Below are positions 27,456 through 37,351 of a stretch of 64,000 nucleotides of DNA, piece by piece. Location of the stretch: positions 3,607 through 67,606 of the forward strand of contig CALEZD010000013.1 in assembly GCA_937928385.1 (NCBI GenBank), read 5' to 3'. Under the pieces are notes generated by a model. That model was not told the DNA's origin. It was given only the letters and a program-made list of their open reading frames with translations, and did no database searches. A program made the translations under genes and the position numbers. This DNA comes from an uncultured Bacteroidota bacterium (GTDB lineage Bacteria > Bacteroidota > Bacteroidia > Chitinophagales > Chitinophagaceae). Position 1 is the stretch's first letter; every line of letters starts with the position of its first letter.

Positions 27456-27950
27456 TTATTTGTTGCCTGATTTCTGCTCTAAATCTTTATCTTTTTTTAC
27501 GCTCCGGGCAGCCTGTTTCATAATCTCGCCGGAGGCGGGCAGCAGGCTATTCATTTCTTCCTGGCGTGTCTTCTTCAGGTCGAGCATAGTGGTGTCCAGC
27601 GGGGTTTTCATATTGCCGGTAATGACTGCGCGCAGGTTTTCCTGGTATTTTTCCTGTGCGGCTACCAGGTCCGAGAGGGAATCTACATTTTGCTTGAGTT
27701 TCACCACCTCCAGGCGGGTTTTGCCGCCCGCGTATCCCGGAATGTAGTATTTGACGGGCGTGAGCACCACTATGGAAACAGTAGCCACCGCCACCAGTAC
27801 GAATAATGTGCTGATGATGATGTAAAGCTTGCGCATGGTCAGCCTGAACGAAAGCACCTCTTCCAGCGATTCATCATCTATAAATACCACCCGGTAGTTA
27901 TCGTTCAGCCTTTTGAGTAAATCCCGTTTCCGGGTCGGTTTATCATCCAT
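27456..27950 (-). CDS. M23-type membrane anchor protein lacking a peptidase domain
   Basis: A protein of 164 residues. The N-terminus YRVVFIDDESLEEVLSFRLT, the single transmembrane helix (about 42-65) and TPVKYYIPGY are the recognisable opening of Bacteroidota M23 peptidases that sit next to AtpZ or bactofilin genes. A coiled coil follows (about 80-110), then a low-complexity tail ending QKSGNK. The M23 zinc domain that normally follows (roughly another 100-150 residues) is absent. There is no room for it, because AtpZ begins 28 bases downstream. It may scaffold or pair with a peptidase elsewhere, or be a degraded copy. Confidence 0.75.
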   Translation of the reverse strand: MDDKPTRKRDLLKRLNDNYRVVFIDDESLEEVLSFRLTMRKLYIIISTLFVLVAVATVSIVVLTPVKYYIPGYAGGKTRLEVVKLKQNVDSLSDLVAAQEKYQENLRAVITGNMKTPLDTTMLDLKKTRQEEMNSLLPASGEIMKQAARSVKKDKDLEQKSGNK

Positions 27951-28077
27951 TATACTGCAATTTACATTTTTAGGTAAAGACCTTATATAGCCCGGCTGTT
28001 TTTATACATAGGTTAACATATAACAACAGGGGTAATTGCAGCGTGAAAAATGACGGTGGATACCTGTATGGCAAGCG

Positions 28078-28085
28078 TAATTTTG
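28078..28085 (+). promoter_or_regulatory. Promoter of the malic enzyme gene
   Basis: TAATTTTG matches TAnnTTTG and is 37 bases before the ATG at 28123. Confidence 0.55.
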
Positions 28086-28122
28086 TAACTTAGATGCTCT
28101 TTTAAATCAAAGGGCAAGCTAC

Positions 28123-30399
28123 ATGGCAAGTTTAATTAGAAAGGAAGACGCACTGGAATATCACGCGAAGGGCAGGCCGGGAAAGATAGAGGTAGTACCA
28201 ACAAAAGAAACCAAAACACAGCGCGACCTGGCACTGGCATACTCGCCCGGGGTGGCAGAACCATGCAAAGACATACACGATAATCCCGATGATGCTTATA
28301 AATATACCGCCAAAGGCAACCTGGTAGCGGTTATCAGCAATGGAACGGCCGTATTAGGCCTGGGTAATATAGGCCCGCTGGCATCCAAGCCTGTGATGGA
28401 GGGAAAGGGCGTACTCTTTAAAATATTCGCAGATATTGATGTGTTTGATATAGAACTGGATGTGCTGGATGTAGATGGATTTTGCCAGGTAGTAAAGGCA
28501 CTGGAACCCACCTTTGGCGGAGTAAACCTGGAAGACATTAAAGCGCCCGAATGCTTTGAAATAGAGAAAAGGCTGAAACAGGAGATGCAGATACCCATCA
28601 TGCACGACGACCAGCACGGCACGGCTATCATATCAGGAGCTGCCCTGCTGAATGCGGTACAATTGGTGGGGAAAGATATAGCCAAAGTGAGGTTTGTAAT
28701 AAGCGGGGCGGGTGCTTCTGCTATATCCTGCTGCAAGATATACCTGGCGCTGGGTGCTGATGTGAAGAATATGTACATGTTTGACAGTAAGGGTCTGATT
28801 ACTACTGACAGAGATGACATGGACGACTATAAGCTACAGTTTGCCCAAACAGGTAAAAAGGTGTCACTGGAAGAGGCATTGCAAGGTGCCGATGTATTTA
28901 TAGGCCTGTCTAAAGGTAACCTGCTGACCAAAGAAATGATAAAAGGTATGGCTGAAAAGCCCATCATATTTGCACTGGCCAACCCCGACCCCGAAATAGC
29001 TTATGATGATGCCATGGAGGCTCGCCCGGATGCTATCATGGCCACCGGCAGAAGCGACTATCCCAACCAGGTGAATAACGTGCTGGGGTTCCCCTATATA
29101 TTCAGGGGAGCGCTGGATGTACGTGCCACTGCCATAAATGAAGAGATGAAACTGGCTGCAGTAAAAGCACTGGCAGAGCTTGCCAAAGAACCCGTACCCG
29201 AGATAGTGAACGTAGCTTACAATGAAAAAAGCCTGGAGTACGGGCCTATGTACATCATACCCAAACCGATAGACCCCAGGTTGCTGGTAACCGTAGCCCC
29301 GGCAGTAGCCCGTGCCGCCATGGATAGCGGCGTAGCGCGCAAGCCTATAGCCGATTGGGATGCCTACAGGGAAGAATTGTACAAAAGATTAGGCGGTGGT
29401 GATAATATACTGCGTTGGGTGATTAACAAGGCAAAACAAAACCCTAAGCGGGTGGTATTTGCCGAGGCGGAAAACCTGAAAGTACTGAAGGCGGCACAGA
29501 TTGTAAAAGACGAAGGCATAGCCATACCTATACTATTAGGAGAAGCGAAGAAGATTAAAAAACTGATAGCGGATAACAAAATACAGTTGAGTGATGTAGA
29601 GATACTGGACCCGCGCAATGAAAACACAGTGGAAAAGAGGGAACAGTACGGAGAGCTGTTTTTTAATAAACGCCAGCGACGCGGGTACAACCTGTATGAA
29701 GCTAAAAAAATAATGCGCGAGCGCCCGTATTTTGGCTGTATGATGGTAGACCAGGGTGAGGCTGACGCACTGATATCAGGGCTGACCAGGCAATACCCGG
29801 ATACACTCAGGCCCGCACTGGAGATAATTGGTACGCATGAAACGGCCAAACGTGTAGCGGGCATGTATATGATGCTGACCAAAAAAGGCCCGTTGTTTTT
29901 TGCAGATACAACTATCAATTTCAACCCCACTGAAGATGAACTAATTGACATTACGCTGCAAACCGCGCGTGCTGTGGAACAGTTTAACATCAAACCCCGT
30001 ATAGCGATGCTCTCTTATTCCAACTTTGGGGCTACACCATCGCCGGAATCAAACCTGGTAAGGAATGCCGTAGCCAGGATAAAAGAGCAATACCCGGATA
30101 TGATAATAGATGGTGAAATGCAGGCCGGGGTGGCGTTCAACAAAGACCTGCTGAGGGAAAACTATCCCTTTTCTGACCTGGTAGATGAATCGCCCAATAC
30201 ACTGATATTCCCCAACCTGGCAGCCGGAAATATAGCCTATCACCTGTTGCAGGAAGTAGGAGGTTCTGAAGCTGTAGGGCCTATATTGTTGGGATTGAGA
30301 AAGCCTGTACATGTATTGCAATTGGGTAGCTCGGTAAGGCAGATAGTGAATATGGTAGCTATCGCTGTGGTAGAAGCACAGTTTAAAACAGTATCCTGA
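28123..30399 (+). CDS. maeB: NADP-dependent malic enzyme with C-terminal phosphotransacetylase-like domain
   Basis: A protein of 758 residues, the MaeB architecture. Residues 1-430 are the malic enzyme part: AYSPGVAEPC, the metal and substrate region MHDDQHGTAIIS, and the nucleotide-binding FVISGAGASA. Residues 440-758 resemble phosphotransacetylase (VVFAEAENLKVLKAAQIV, GATPSPESNLVRNA) and regulate the enzyme rather than catalyse in known homologues. It converts malate to pyruvate and NADPH. Its stop and the next start share the TGATG overlap. Confidence 0.97.
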   Translation: MASLIRKEDALEYHAKGRPGKIEVVPTKETKTQRDLALAYSPGVAEPCKDIHDNPDDAYKYTAKGNLVAVISNGTAVLGLGNIGPLASKPVMEGKGVLFKIFADIDVFDIELDVLDVDGFCQVVKALEPTFGGVNLEDIKAPECFEIEKRLKQEMQIPIMHDDQHGTAIISGAALLNAVQLVGKDIAKVRFVISGAGASAISCCKIYLALGADVKNMYMFDSKGLITTDRDDMDDYKLQFAQTGKKVSLEEALQGADVFIGLSKGNLLTKEMIKGMAEKPIIFALANPDPEIAYDDAMEARPDAIMATGRSDYPNQVNNVLGFPYIFRGALDVRATAINEEMKLAAVKALAELAKEPVPEIVNVAYNEKSLEYGPMYIIPKPIDPRLLVTVAPAVARAAMDSGVARKPIADWDAYREELYKRLGGGDNILRWVINKAKQNPKRVVFAEAENLKVLKAAQIVKDEGIAIPILLGEAKKIKKLIADNKIQLSDVEILDPRNENTVEKREQYGELFFNKRQRRGYNLYEAKKIMRERPYFGCMMVDQGEADALISGLTRQYPDTLRPALEIIGTHETAKRVAGMYMMLTKKGPLFFADTTINFNPTEDELIDITLQTARAVEQFNIKPRIAMLSYSNFGATPSPESNLVRNAVARIKEQYPDMIIDGEMQAGVAFNKDLLRENYPFSDLVDESPNTLIFPNLAAGNIAYHLLQEVGGSEAVGPILLGLRKPVHVLQLGSSVRQIVNMVAIAVVEAQFKTVS

Positions 30400-31613
30400 T
30401 GCGCATAGCGATAATAGGTGCGGGTGCGGCAGGTTGTTTTGCAGCTGCTAACATACCCTACCAACCCGGCAGGGAGGTAGTAGTGTTTGAAAGGAGCAGT
30501 AAGGTAATGCAGAAGGTAAAGGTATCGGGCGGGGGCAGGTGTAATGTAACCCATGCCTGTTTTTACATTCCCGAATTGCTGAAGAAGTACCCCAGGGGGC
30601 AGCGGTTTTTAAAAAAGACCCTATACGAATTTACACCGCAGCATACTATTGATTGGTTTCAAGAACGAGGTGTAGCCTTGAAGGCCGAAGAAGACGGAAG
30701 AATGTTTCCTGTTACTGACGATTCGCAGACCATTATAGATTGCATCTGGCAACAACTACAGCAAAACAAGGTGCAGGTGCGCTATGGGAAAGCTGTGAAA
30801 AAGATTGAAAAAACTGGAGAGGGGCTGATAGTCTCTTTTAATGACGATACAAGTTACACAGCAGACAGGGTGTTGATAGCCTGCGGCGGCTTTCCAAAAC
30901 CTGAACAATATACATGGCTGACATCCTTAGGGCATACTATACAACAGCCCGTGCCATCATTGTTCACCTTCAATATGCCTAAGCATCCCATTACAGAACT
31001 GATGGGTGTGAGTGTGGGTGATGTATCGGTAAAGATACAGGGGACAAAGATTGCCGAAAGAGGCCCAATACTCATCACGCATTGGGGTTTGAGTGGGCCT
31101 GTTATCTTGCGCTGTTCTGCATGGGGAGCGAGGGAATTGCACGATCTATGGTATGATTTCAAAATACTGGTGAACTGGCTGGGGGAAAGTACGGAACAGG
31201 ATGTACGGGAGCAGATTGCGGGATTGCGACAGGATATAGGTAAGCACTATATCCATCATAAAAACCCATTTAACCTGCCCAGGCGCTTGTGGGAATATAT
31301 ACTGAAACAGTGCAGTATTGACGAAAGTGTAAAATGGGGCGAACTGCCCGCCAAAGCACAAAATAAACTGGTACAATCGCTGGTAGCTGATGAGTATCAT
31401 ATACAAGGGAAAACCACGTTTAAAGAAGAGTTTGTAACCAGTGGAGGCATCACCTTGTCAGAAGTTGACCCCCAAACCATGGAAAGCAGGGTAGTGCCCG
31501 GGCTGTACTTTGCCGGTGAAATTATGGATGTGGATGGTATTACCGGCGGGTTCAACTTTCAACACGCATGGAGTAGTGCGTACATTGCTGCTCATAACAT
31601 GATACAATCATAA
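30399..31613 (+). CDS. YhiN/HI0933-type NAD(P)/FAD-dependent oxidoreductase
   Basis: A protein of 404 residues. The N-terminal FAD-binding motif GAGAAGCFAA and the family sequence KVSGGGRCNVTHA are diagnostic. GRMFPVTDDSQTI and VTSGGITLSEVDPQTMESR with GEIMDVDGITGGFNFQHAWSSG-like C-terminus also fit. It is a soluble flavoprotein of unknown reaction (relatives include BaiN, a bile-acid reductase in gut bacteria, though many carry no such role). It is coupled to the malic enzyme gene by TGATG. Confidence 0.93.
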   Translation: MRIAIIGAGAAGCFAAANIPYQPGREVVVFERSSKVMQKVKVSGGGRCNVTHACFYIPELLKKYPRGQRFLKKTLYEFTPQHTIDWFQERGVALKAEEDGRMFPVTDDSQTIIDCIWQQLQQNKVQVRYGKAVKKIEKTGEGLIVSFNDDTSYTADRVLIACGGFPKPEQYTWLTSLGHTIQQPVPSLFTFNMPKHPITELMGVSVGDVSVKIQGTKIAERGPILITHWGLSGPVILRCSAWGARELHDLWYDFKILVNWLGESTEQDVREQIAGLRQDIGKHYIHHKNPFNLPRRLWEYILKQCSIDESVKWGELPAKAQNKLVQSLVADEYHIQGKTTFKEEFVTSGGITLSEVDPQTMESRVVPGLYFAGEIMDVDGITGGFNFQHAWSSAYIAAHNMIQS

Positions 31614-31637
31614 GACATTCAGGAAACAGCAGGAAAA

Positions 31638-32321
31638 TTACAGTAATTGTTTTTCGCCTTTACCTTTAGAAATTTTACCGGCACCTGCAAATCGTTTTGA
31701 CCAATATCCTTCTGTCAGGCTACTAATCATAACACCACCTGTAGTAGAAGCGTGTACGAAGAAATTATTAGCCAGGTATATACCCACATGAGATATTCTT
31801 TTCCCCCTGGTACGGAAAAAGACGAGGTCACCTTCTATCAGGTTGTCAATATCCCATATCATACGGCAAGAGTGGAATTGGTCGCGTGCTGTACGTACCA
31901 GTTCCGTGCAAAACACTTCTTCATAAGCTTTTTGCACAAATGCGGAACAATCTATACCTGATTTGTCATTACCGCCGTAAGTATATTTTACACCATACCA
32001 CTCATCTATAAATTTATATAGTATGTAGTTAGACATGGATTTTGGCATCAGGCCAATCATTGAAGCATACTTGTTCAGCAACTCATCACTTATTTCCGGA
32101 GCGGCTGGATTTTTATCGCCGGCAAGGATTTTTATTTGCCGGGATGCTGATGGCGACATATCCATGTCTTCAATGAACTGGATATTGCCTTTTTTCTGAA
32201 CCAGTTTGGAGGATTGCGGGTACAGCAATTCATAGCTGCTATTGCAGCTGGTTGCTACGACCAGTAATATTCCCAGAAAAGCAGTTGTGAACTTGCACAA
32301 GGTTTTATTCATTATCCTCAT
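31638..32321 (-). CDS. NlpC/P60 family cell-wall hydrolase, lipoprotein
   Basis: A protein of 227 residues. A lipoprotein signal ends VATSC with Cys26. The NlpC/P60 domain is about 100-215, with Cys125 in SGIDCSAFV, His178 in RISHVGIY and His190 as the third catalytic site. It is expected to cleave peptide stems of peptidoglycan at D-Glu-to-mDAP bonds. The start may be ATG at 32321 or at 32312. It converges with the flavoprotein gene across 24 bases. Confidence 0.93.
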   Translation of the reverse strand: MRIMNKTLCKFTTAFLGILLVVATSCNSSYELLYPQSSKLVQKKGNIQFIEDMDMSPSASRQIKILAGDKNPAAPEISDELLNKYASMIGLMPKSMSNYILYKFIDEWYGVKYTYGGNDKSGIDCSAFVQKAYEEVFCTELVRTARDQFHSCRMIWDIDNLIEGDLVFFRTRGKRISHVGIYLANNFFVHASTTGGVMISSLTEGYWSKRFAGAGKISKGKGEKQLL

Positions 32322-32436
32322 GTTGTACTACTGCAATATTATACAAATCTGCCAAAAAAGCAAACCGTGGTGCTTTAAATAAACGCTAAAAATTCAAGGG
32401 TTAAGTTAATTAACTGATTTTCAGTATTTTATAATG

Positions 32437-32901
32437 CTATTTAGGAATTGCTTTATACCTCATGTCCAAACGTACATCTATGCCGTCAACCAGTATCATC
32501 TGGCGTACGGTCAATATCTCAAAATTCATATCCAGTATCTGCCATTCCAGCCTTTTTTCAGGGTCGCCACCATAATTCATTATATATATATAACGAAGGT
32601 CGCCGGTTACTTGCCAGATAAATGGAGTATATGTAGGGGCGTTACCTGTACCGGTACTGTCTAAGCAGTTGTCTGCCCCTTCTTCATACCTCCCTGTACC
32701 GCCTGGCTCAAAATTGTAATAGTTGTCGTCCTGGCATTTAGGAAAAGATGTTCCACCTCCGTTTGCCGTGGCGCTTTCCAACTTCCAGTTAGATGATTGT
32801 AACATTTCACGACGGTTTTTCAGGTCGCCACGTACATTATTAGTATTGCAGGCAGTAGCTACCAGTATAGTCGTTAATAAAAAGAATAGTGTGTTTTTCA
32901 T
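32437..32901 (-). CDS. Lipocalin-like lipoprotein of unknown function
   Basis: A protein of 154 residues from the ATG at 32901 (MKNTLFFLLTTIL). A lipobox ending VATAC is present. The mature part has SNWKLESATANGG and a beta-rich pattern with YYNFEPGGTGRYEEG and LEWQILDMNFEILTVRQM, as in the lipocalin-like domain proteins of Bacteroidota. Ligand and function are unknown. It is followed upstream by a short spacer that leads to the Kelch gene. Confidence 0.65.
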   Translation of the reverse strand: MKNTLFFLLTTILVATACNTNNVRGDLKNRREMLQSSNWKLESATANGGGTSFPKCQDDNYYNFEPGGTGRYEEGADNCLDSTGTGNAPTYTPFIWQVTGDLRYIYIMNYGGDPEKRLEWQILDMNFEILTVRQMILVDGIDVRLDMRYKAIPK

Positions 32902-33090
32902 GTTCATTGTCTTAAATGACAACGCAATTTATGTAAATACCTGTAGTTTTTTTGTTATTTGATTGCTAATGATTAAGAAATTGACCGCATAGAACTTGAA
33001 AATGACAATTAGGGATAAAATAATCAATTACTATCCGGATAAATTTGAAATTGTGTATTGAAAGGATATGATATCACGAGTAAGAATAGG

Positions 33091-33098
33091 TAAATTTG
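33091..33098 (+). promoter_or_regulatory. Promoter of the Kelch gene
   Basis: TAAATTTG matches TAnnTTTG and lies 36 bases before the ATG at 33134. It lies inside a longer upstream frame from 33068, so it supports the later start. Confidence 0.5.
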
Positions 33099-33133
33099 AT
33101 TTTATATTGAGTGTATTTTGCAACTTACTTATT

Positions 33134-36100
33134 ATGAAGATAATTTACCTATGCCTATTCCTGCTGTTGTTCAGTTATAATGCTTTTTGCCAGCAAGGTT
33201 GGGCCATGTTGAGGGGTGAGGCGACCGCGTATCACATGGTCACAGGTCAAATTAAGCAATCCCATCGTAATAATACTCCAGCATTAAAAGACGGCATTAC
33301 TTGGGCAGTAAATGGAAAACTCTACCTATATGGGAATACTAGATATAGTTATGGTGGCATGATAACATTCCCGACCCTCGATATGTGGAGTTTTGATACT
33401 TTGACAAGCATTTGGACATGGTTAAGCGGCAAAAATCATGATAGTATAACTCAACACGGCAATTCATTTCTATTGGCAAGCTATGGCACAAAAGGTGTTG
33501 CGGGACCGGATGTTACACCCGGATACAACCAAGAAGCGGTTACATGGGTATTGAATGGGAAACTGTATATGTATGGTGGAAAAAATAATACCACTATGAC
33601 ATCTGCCAAAGGAGATCTATGGATGTATGACCCTACCACTAATTATTGGACATGGTTGGATGGCGGAAACTACCTTTCCCAACATGCAATATATGGTACC
33701 CGGGGAGTGCCCAATGCTGTTAATCACCCGGGCGGCATTATTAATGCCTTATCATGGGTAAGAAATGGGAAACTGTATATGTATGGAGGAGCAGGATACG
33801 ACAGTTTAAATTTTGGGCTACTGAACGATTTATGGGAGTATGACCCTACGTCAGGATATTGGACTTGGCTAAAAGGCGATAGGATGGTCAATTCAAAAGG
33901 CGCGTTTGGCACAAAAGGGGTAGCATCTTCTTCCAATAATCCACCACACAGTGTAAAAGGCGGATGGTATCTGAACAATAAGTTTTATGCATACTCAACA
34001 AAAGGAGACGATCTCTGGTCTTATGATCACGTAACAAGTAACTGGACCTGGTTAAAAGGTGATACAACGATCAATCCTCCAAATTTTGGCAGCAAAAATA
34101 TAAGCCACAGTAGTAACACTCCAGGTTATGGGCATCCCAAATCTACATGGGTGTGGAATAATAAATTGTATTTGTATGGAGATAATTTGGGTAATGGAGG
34201 TGCTATTTGGGAATATAATCCAGCAGTCGGCAATTGGACATGGGTAAATGGTGACAGCATTAAAAATGGTAGAACTGACTGGGGGATATATCAGTTTGCT
34301 GATACGAATGCATTCCCACGTGGCATGCTCTTGCCCAATACCTGGCAACAGGGAAATAAAACATATTGTATGTTTTACCGCTACTCTGATGCAATATGGG
34401 AATATGATAACATAACAAAAAAATGGAGGTGGATAAAGGGGATGTATAACGGCTGGTCTAACGTTTATTATATAATGCCCTATCGCAACCATGAACTTAA
34501 CGAACCTCAAGCGTTTAAACCGGACAAGTATCTTAAGCCTACTCATAATATCTGGCAAATAGGGGATACTGTGTACACATACCTCACAGATAGCCTCTCT
34601 AATATTTTGTGGCGATATGATCTGAATACCGATCTGTGGGCGCCCATGAATTTTACTTATTCTCTTTATCCGAAATGTGTTGCAAAGGGTGTAGGCAACG
34701 TGATGAATACACCAGGATATAGAGATGGCTATGGTACTGCCAGAATTGGTAACAAATTGTACCTTTTTGGCGGCAGAATTTATACTGAATCGTCTCCTTC
34801 TTGGGGAGGCAGAAGTAACCAATTGTGGGAATATGATTTGGTAACCAAGGTATGGACAATGCTACATGGTAGTGATACCTTAAATCTTGGACCCACCTAC
34901 GGTACTAAAAATGTAGGGCATGCAGATAATACGCCCGGAGGAATATCTCATCCTGTATTTTGGGCTCATAATAATAAACTCTTTTTGTATCCTGGTAGAT
35001 CATTTGATAGTCTACCCAATAGTGTGTGGGAATACGACTTGCAAGCTAATAACTGGAAATATATCAAAGGTAATGCATACGCAGATGTACCTGTCCACGG
35101 ACAGAAAGGCATAGCCACTCCCAATAACCATCCAGGGGCGAGGTACGATGTCGGATATTGTTATTATAATGGGAGACTATATCTTTTCGGTGGTTATGGT
35201 TATGAGCGTGTTGGTGTTACTCTCGATGCGTTGAATGATTTGTGGGAGTTCGACCATAGTACCAATAATTGGAGATGGTTAACCGGAGCGGCTGTTCAAA
35301 ATGCGTCAACCATTTTTGGAACAAAAAAAGTAGCCGCCGCTACTAACACACCGGGAAGGAGGGAATACCCTGTAATGGCTGCTACGAATGGGAAATTATA
35401 TTTGTTGGGAGGAACCGGTACACACGGTAATAACGATATCCTTACAGGTTCTATTCAACTGGGAGATATGTGGGAGTATGATACCACAAGCCACTACTGG
35501 AAGTGGATTGACGGCACACAAAATGAAGTTGTTGAGTCGAAGTATGAACGGGTAGCTGAATTTGATACTTTAAATAAATTTGGGGGATACCTCTTTCATG
35601 CTAGTATGTTTAGCTATAAGAGTAGGTTATATATTTTTGGTGGTACGGTAAGACCTGCAAATATGGACACAACATTACAGTGGTGGACAGCAACCAATGC
35701 AATGTGGTGTTACGAAACATGTAACAATATTAACCAGTGTTATAGTGATACTCCTATAATAAAATTGGATAGGGTGGTTACCATGTGCGGCAGACCTGTA
35801 CAGCTCAACGCAGGAAATGTGTGGGGAAAATACTTGTGGAGTACAGGTGATACGACACGACGTATAATCATAACATCTCCCGGTACATATTGGGTAAGAG
35901 TTACAAATCCGGTGGGAATTAGTGCTGTAGATACTGTAGATGTAGTACAGGGAGCTGCCATCCCAATAAACCTTGGACCAGACACTTTGATTTGTGATAA
36001 CGATAGCCTATTACTGAATCCGGGTGTTACAACTGCAAGTTTTTTATGGAACACAGGTGATACGACGGCAACTATATACGGAAAAAACGGCAGGTATGAT

Positions 36101-36952
36101 GTTTACGCTGTTTACAGCAATGGCTGTTTTGCATATGACTCCATAACAATAACCACGAAACCAGCGCCTCTCAAACCAGTTTTAATTAACAATGGCCCTC
36201 TATGCACAGGCGATACTTTACAAATAACTGATAGTACAGCAGTTTCAAGGAATAGGTCTGGCTATTATAAGTCTGGTATTCATACAGGTGCAAGCACAGG
36301 GAGTTACATTGAAAATAATGTCCTGCGTTCTGATTCAGGCGTTTATTATTTGGTTGATACTTTGGATGGATGTATTTCCTTTGACACTACTCATGTGCGT
36401 GTCGATTCAGCGTATATTCCGATTGTTATAGTGAGTTTAATGCCTGGAAATAATGTAGGACCATATACCAAACTCACATTTTCTACAGTAATTAACTACG
36501 GTGCAGATTCATCAAGTCTTCAGTGGTATAAAAACGGAAATATAATACCTGGCGAAACAAACATTCAATACATAACGGCAACACAAACAGATTTGTTAAC
36601 CGGGGATCTTGTTTGTGTGAGGTTGAACACAAGCCATCGATGTGTGGTTGTTGATACCGCTTCTGGTTGTGCTCAAAACATTATTGTCAATTTGTCCGTT
36701 AACGATACTGATAGCACGGAAAGTGTTAATGTATATCCCAACCCGGTGTGCGATAATTTATTCATAACTAATATAGAGGAAGAAGGCAGTGTCTTAACAA
36801 TTTACGATTATTGTGGCAGAGAAATTCGTAAGAAAGTACTCATAACTCCTCGAGAGGTAATCAACGTCGAGTCGTTACCGGCGGGTATATATATGGTGGA
36901 AATTTTTGTATCAGGTATAGAGCCGACATATTTCAAAGTAGTCAAAAAATAG
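33134..36952 (+). CDS. Large Kelch-propeller protein with type IX secretion sorting domain
   Basis: A protein of 1272 residues from the ATG at 33134. Signal peptide residues 1-18 end NAFCQ. About a dozen Kelch-like repeats of 55-75 residues span 40-860, each with GKLYLYGG-type and DLWEYDPTTNYWTWLKG-type halves. Two Ig-like beta domains with repeated WSTGDTT/WNTGDTT motifs follow, then a C-terminal sorting domain (VNVYPNPVCDNLF to LPAGIYMVEI). It should be exported by the type IX system and attached to the surface. By eye its coding sequence is richer in A and T than its neighbours. The job of the propeller (adhesion, binding) is unknown. Confidence 0.9.
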   Translation: MKIIYLCLFLLLFSYNAFCQQGWAMLRGEATAYHMVTGQIKQSHRNNTPALKDGITWAVNGKLYLYGNTRYSYGGMITFPTLDMWSFDTLTSIWTWLSGKNHDSITQHGNSFLLASYGTKGVAGPDVTPGYNQEAVTWVLNGKLYMYGGKNNTTMTSAKGDLWMYDPTTNYWTWLDGGNYLSQHAIYGTRGVPNAVNHPGGIINALSWVRNGKLYMYGGAGYDSLNFGLLNDLWEYDPTSGYWTWLKGDRMVNSKGAFGTKGVASSSNNPPHSVKGGWYLNNKFYAYSTKGDDLWSYDHVTSNWTWLKGDTTINPPNFGSKNISHSSNTPGYGHPKSTWVWNNKLYLYGDNLGNGGAIWEYNPAVGNWTWVNGDSIKNGRTDWGIYQFADTNAFPRGMLLPNTWQQGNKTYCMFYRYSDAIWEYDNITKKWRWIKGMYNGWSNVYYIMPYRNHELNEPQAFKPDKYLKPTHNIWQIGDTVYTYLTDSLSNILWRYDLNTDLWAPMNFTYSLYPKCVAKGVGNVMNTPGYRDGYGTARIGNKLYLFGGRIYTESSPSWGGRSNQLWEYDLVTKVWTMLHGSDTLNLGPTYGTKNVGHADNTPGGISHPVFWAHNNKLFLYPGRSFDSLPNSVWEYDLQANNWKYIKGNAYADVPVHGQKGIATPNNHPGARYDVGYCYYNGRLYLFGGYGYERVGVTLDALNDLWEFDHSTNNWRWLTGAAVQNASTIFGTKKVAAATNTPGRREYPVMAATNGKLYLLGGTGTHGNNDILTGSIQLGDMWEYDTTSHYWKWIDGTQNEVVESKYERVAEFDTLNKFGGYLFHASMFSYKSRLYIFGGTVRPANMDTTLQWWTATNAMWCYETCNNINQCYSDTPIIKLDRVVTMCGRPVQLNAGNVWGKYLWSTGDTTRRIIITSPGTYWVRVTNPVGISAVDTVDVVQGAAIPINLGPDTLICDNDSLLLNPGVTTASFLWNTGDTTATIYGKNGRYDVYAVYSNGCFAYDSITITTKPAPLKPVLINNGPLCTGDTLQITDSTAVSRNRSGYYKSGIHTGASTGSYIENNVLRSDSGVYYLVDTLDGCISFDTTHVRVDSAYIPIVIVSLMPGNNVGPYTKLTFSTVINYGADSSSLQWYKNGNIIPGETNIQYITATQTDLLTGDLVCVRLNTSHRCVVVDTASGCAQNIIVNLSVNDTDSTESVNVYPNPVCDNLFITNIEEEGSVLTIYDYCGREIRKKVLITPREVINVESLPAGIYMVEIFVSGIEPTYFKVVKK

Positions 36953-37132
36953 CTTTGCATCAGGGGTAATTTACCAAAGTAATATCTCCTTTTTTTGATA
37001 TTACATGTGTATTTGTTTAATGTCTCTGGCTATCATTGATCCTGTAGGATATTTGCAGTTAAACATAACGGTTAATATTAATAATTGTATCTATATCACA
37101 TACAATATATGCTGAGTGTCGATTTTCTGATT

Positions 37133-37166
37133 CAAATAAAAAAGCCCCTGACCGGGGCTTTCTATT
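37133..37166 (-). terminator. Intrinsic terminator of the initiator tRNA, possibly bidirectional
   Basis: AAAGCCCC (37141-37148) and GGGGCTTT (37154-37161) form the stem. On the minus strand it is followed by TTTTTTAT. On the plus strand TATTTTTT follows, 180-200 bases after the Kelch gene. Confidence 0.8.
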
Positions 37167-37171
37167 TTTTG

Positions 37172-37243
<72 letters not shown>

Positions 37244-37254
37244 CTGTGAGGGTG

Positions 37255-37262
37255 CAAAGATA
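37255..37262 (-). promoter_or_regulatory. Promoter of tRNA-fMet
   Basis: TATCTTTG on the minus strand with TTTG at 37286-37283, a spacer of 20 bases. This is the best full match to the Bacteroidota promoter in the window and starts 12 bases before the tRNA. Confidence 0.75.
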
Positions 37263-37351
37263 GGGCAGATGCACAGAATAAACAAACAATAGTTGCTTTA
37301 TTTAACAAATCTCATCTTATTGGTTATTATCGTATTACTTTTACAAACTGT

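Noticed and set aside
33002..33061. A 19-codon frame (MTIRDKIINYYPDKFEIVY) before the Kelch gene
   Set aside because: It is too short and has no support; it may be a remnant.
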